Part shown: positions 63,872 through 64,000 of the stretch, piece by piece
Position numbering within the stretch: position 1 is the stretch's first letter
Layout: each line of letters starts with the position of its first letter
Source: an uncultured Eubacteriales bacterium
Lineage (GTDB): Bacteria; Bacillota; Clostridia; Christensenellales; CAG-314
DNA: 64,000 bases
Assembly (NCBI GenBank): GCA_949289125.1
Contig: CASEME010000010.1
Location: forward strand, 48,140 to 112,139
Reading direction: 5' to 3'
The notes under the pieces: model-generated
What the model saw: the letters and a program-made list of their open reading frames with translations, nothing else
What the model was told of the DNA's origin: nothing
Databases searched by the model: none
Made by a program: the position numbers and the translations under genes

Positions 63872-64000
63872 TTAAACCTTTTTAACCTTAACCAACAACA
63901 TCATAGGTCTACGCATTTCATTACACATTCCCGGCATACCCATCATATCTGCCGGAGGCATTGCTTCCTCAATAGCCTCAATTTGAAAACCACATTTTAT
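63872..64000 (-). CDS. C-terminal end of a probable SAM-dependent methyltransferase (partial)
   Basis: The minus-strand frame open at the window edge ends at the TAA 63872-63874. The visible 42 or so residues include CGFQIEAIEEAMPPADM and end RRPMMLLVKVKKV. This pattern is like the last strands of class I methyltransferases, where the chain ends in RRPMMLLVKA. The body of the protein lies outside the window, so the call rests on the tail alone. Confidence 0.45.
   Translation of the reverse strand: MKCGFQIEAIEEAMPPADMMGMPGMCNEMRRPMMLLVKVKKV

Overview
The window reads as the origin-proximal part of the chromosome of a low-GC, monoderm Firmicutes-type bacterium, most likely an uncultured Clostridia-like lineage. 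The evidence is the block rpmH-rnpA-yidD-yidC-jag-mnmE-mnmG-rsmG-parA-parB-yyaC-ftsH (40.0-55.9 kb), a YidC with a lipoprotein signal, the spore-associated YyaC, DegV, PepV, many lipobox proteins, and clean promoters of the TTGACA-17-TATAAT type. The species cannot be named from sequence alone.

Region 1 (0.1-20 kb) is a carbohydrate locus. A LacI-family regulator (17.8 kb) stands divergent from an 11-gene minus-strand run: TIM-like, LarA-like, class II aldolase, NagB-like, EamA permease, a NitT/TauT-type ABC transporter (permease, ATPase, lipoprotein), a second NagB-like, a DUF3604/PHP protein and glucose-6-phosphate isomerase. A phosphofructokinase-nagA pair (1.2-3.5 kb) carries the same operator-like palindrome as the regulator promoter region. 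Together these genes can take GlcNAc-6-P to triose phosphates. The LarA-like, DUF3604 and transporter genes do not fit plain GlcNAc use, so the true substrate may be different. The ABC ATPase carries three 47-residue tandem repeats inserted in its helical region. An aldose epimerase and a phosphohexomutase follow.

Region 2 (22-29.5 kb) holds gltX, radC, pepV and then dnaA and dnaN transcribed away from each other, with a probable oriC between them. recF and gyrB are not next to dnaN. Genes to the left of this point are mostly on the minus strand and genes to the right mostly on the plus strand, as expected at an origin. A separate cluster of three perfect DnaA boxes lies at 4.4 kb.

Region 3 (29.6-31.7 kb) is a small AT-rich accessory island ending exactly at tRNA-Pro(CGG). 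It has two XRE-type regulators, a SLOG-like gene, repeated 74-76 bp blocks, shared 12-mers and a fragment resembling the tRNA 3' end. Region 4 (32-38.6 kb) has degV, a GNAT-like gene and three consecutive damaged genes: a large lipoprotein, an Lgt paralog and a clostripain-like (C11) lipoprotein peptidase.

Region 5 (39-55.9 kb) is the conserved core block. Between parB and yyaC it is interrupted by about 3.4 kb of AT-rich non-coding DNA that carries four parS sites in 175 bp and flips its base skew near them. Several intergenic gaps here share a small palindromic repeat. Region 6 (56-64 kb) holds small membrane proteins, a QueD-like protein with a zinc ribbon, a Crp/Fnr regulator, surface proteins, a small metallopeptidase, a GNAT protein and the end of a probable methyltransferase.
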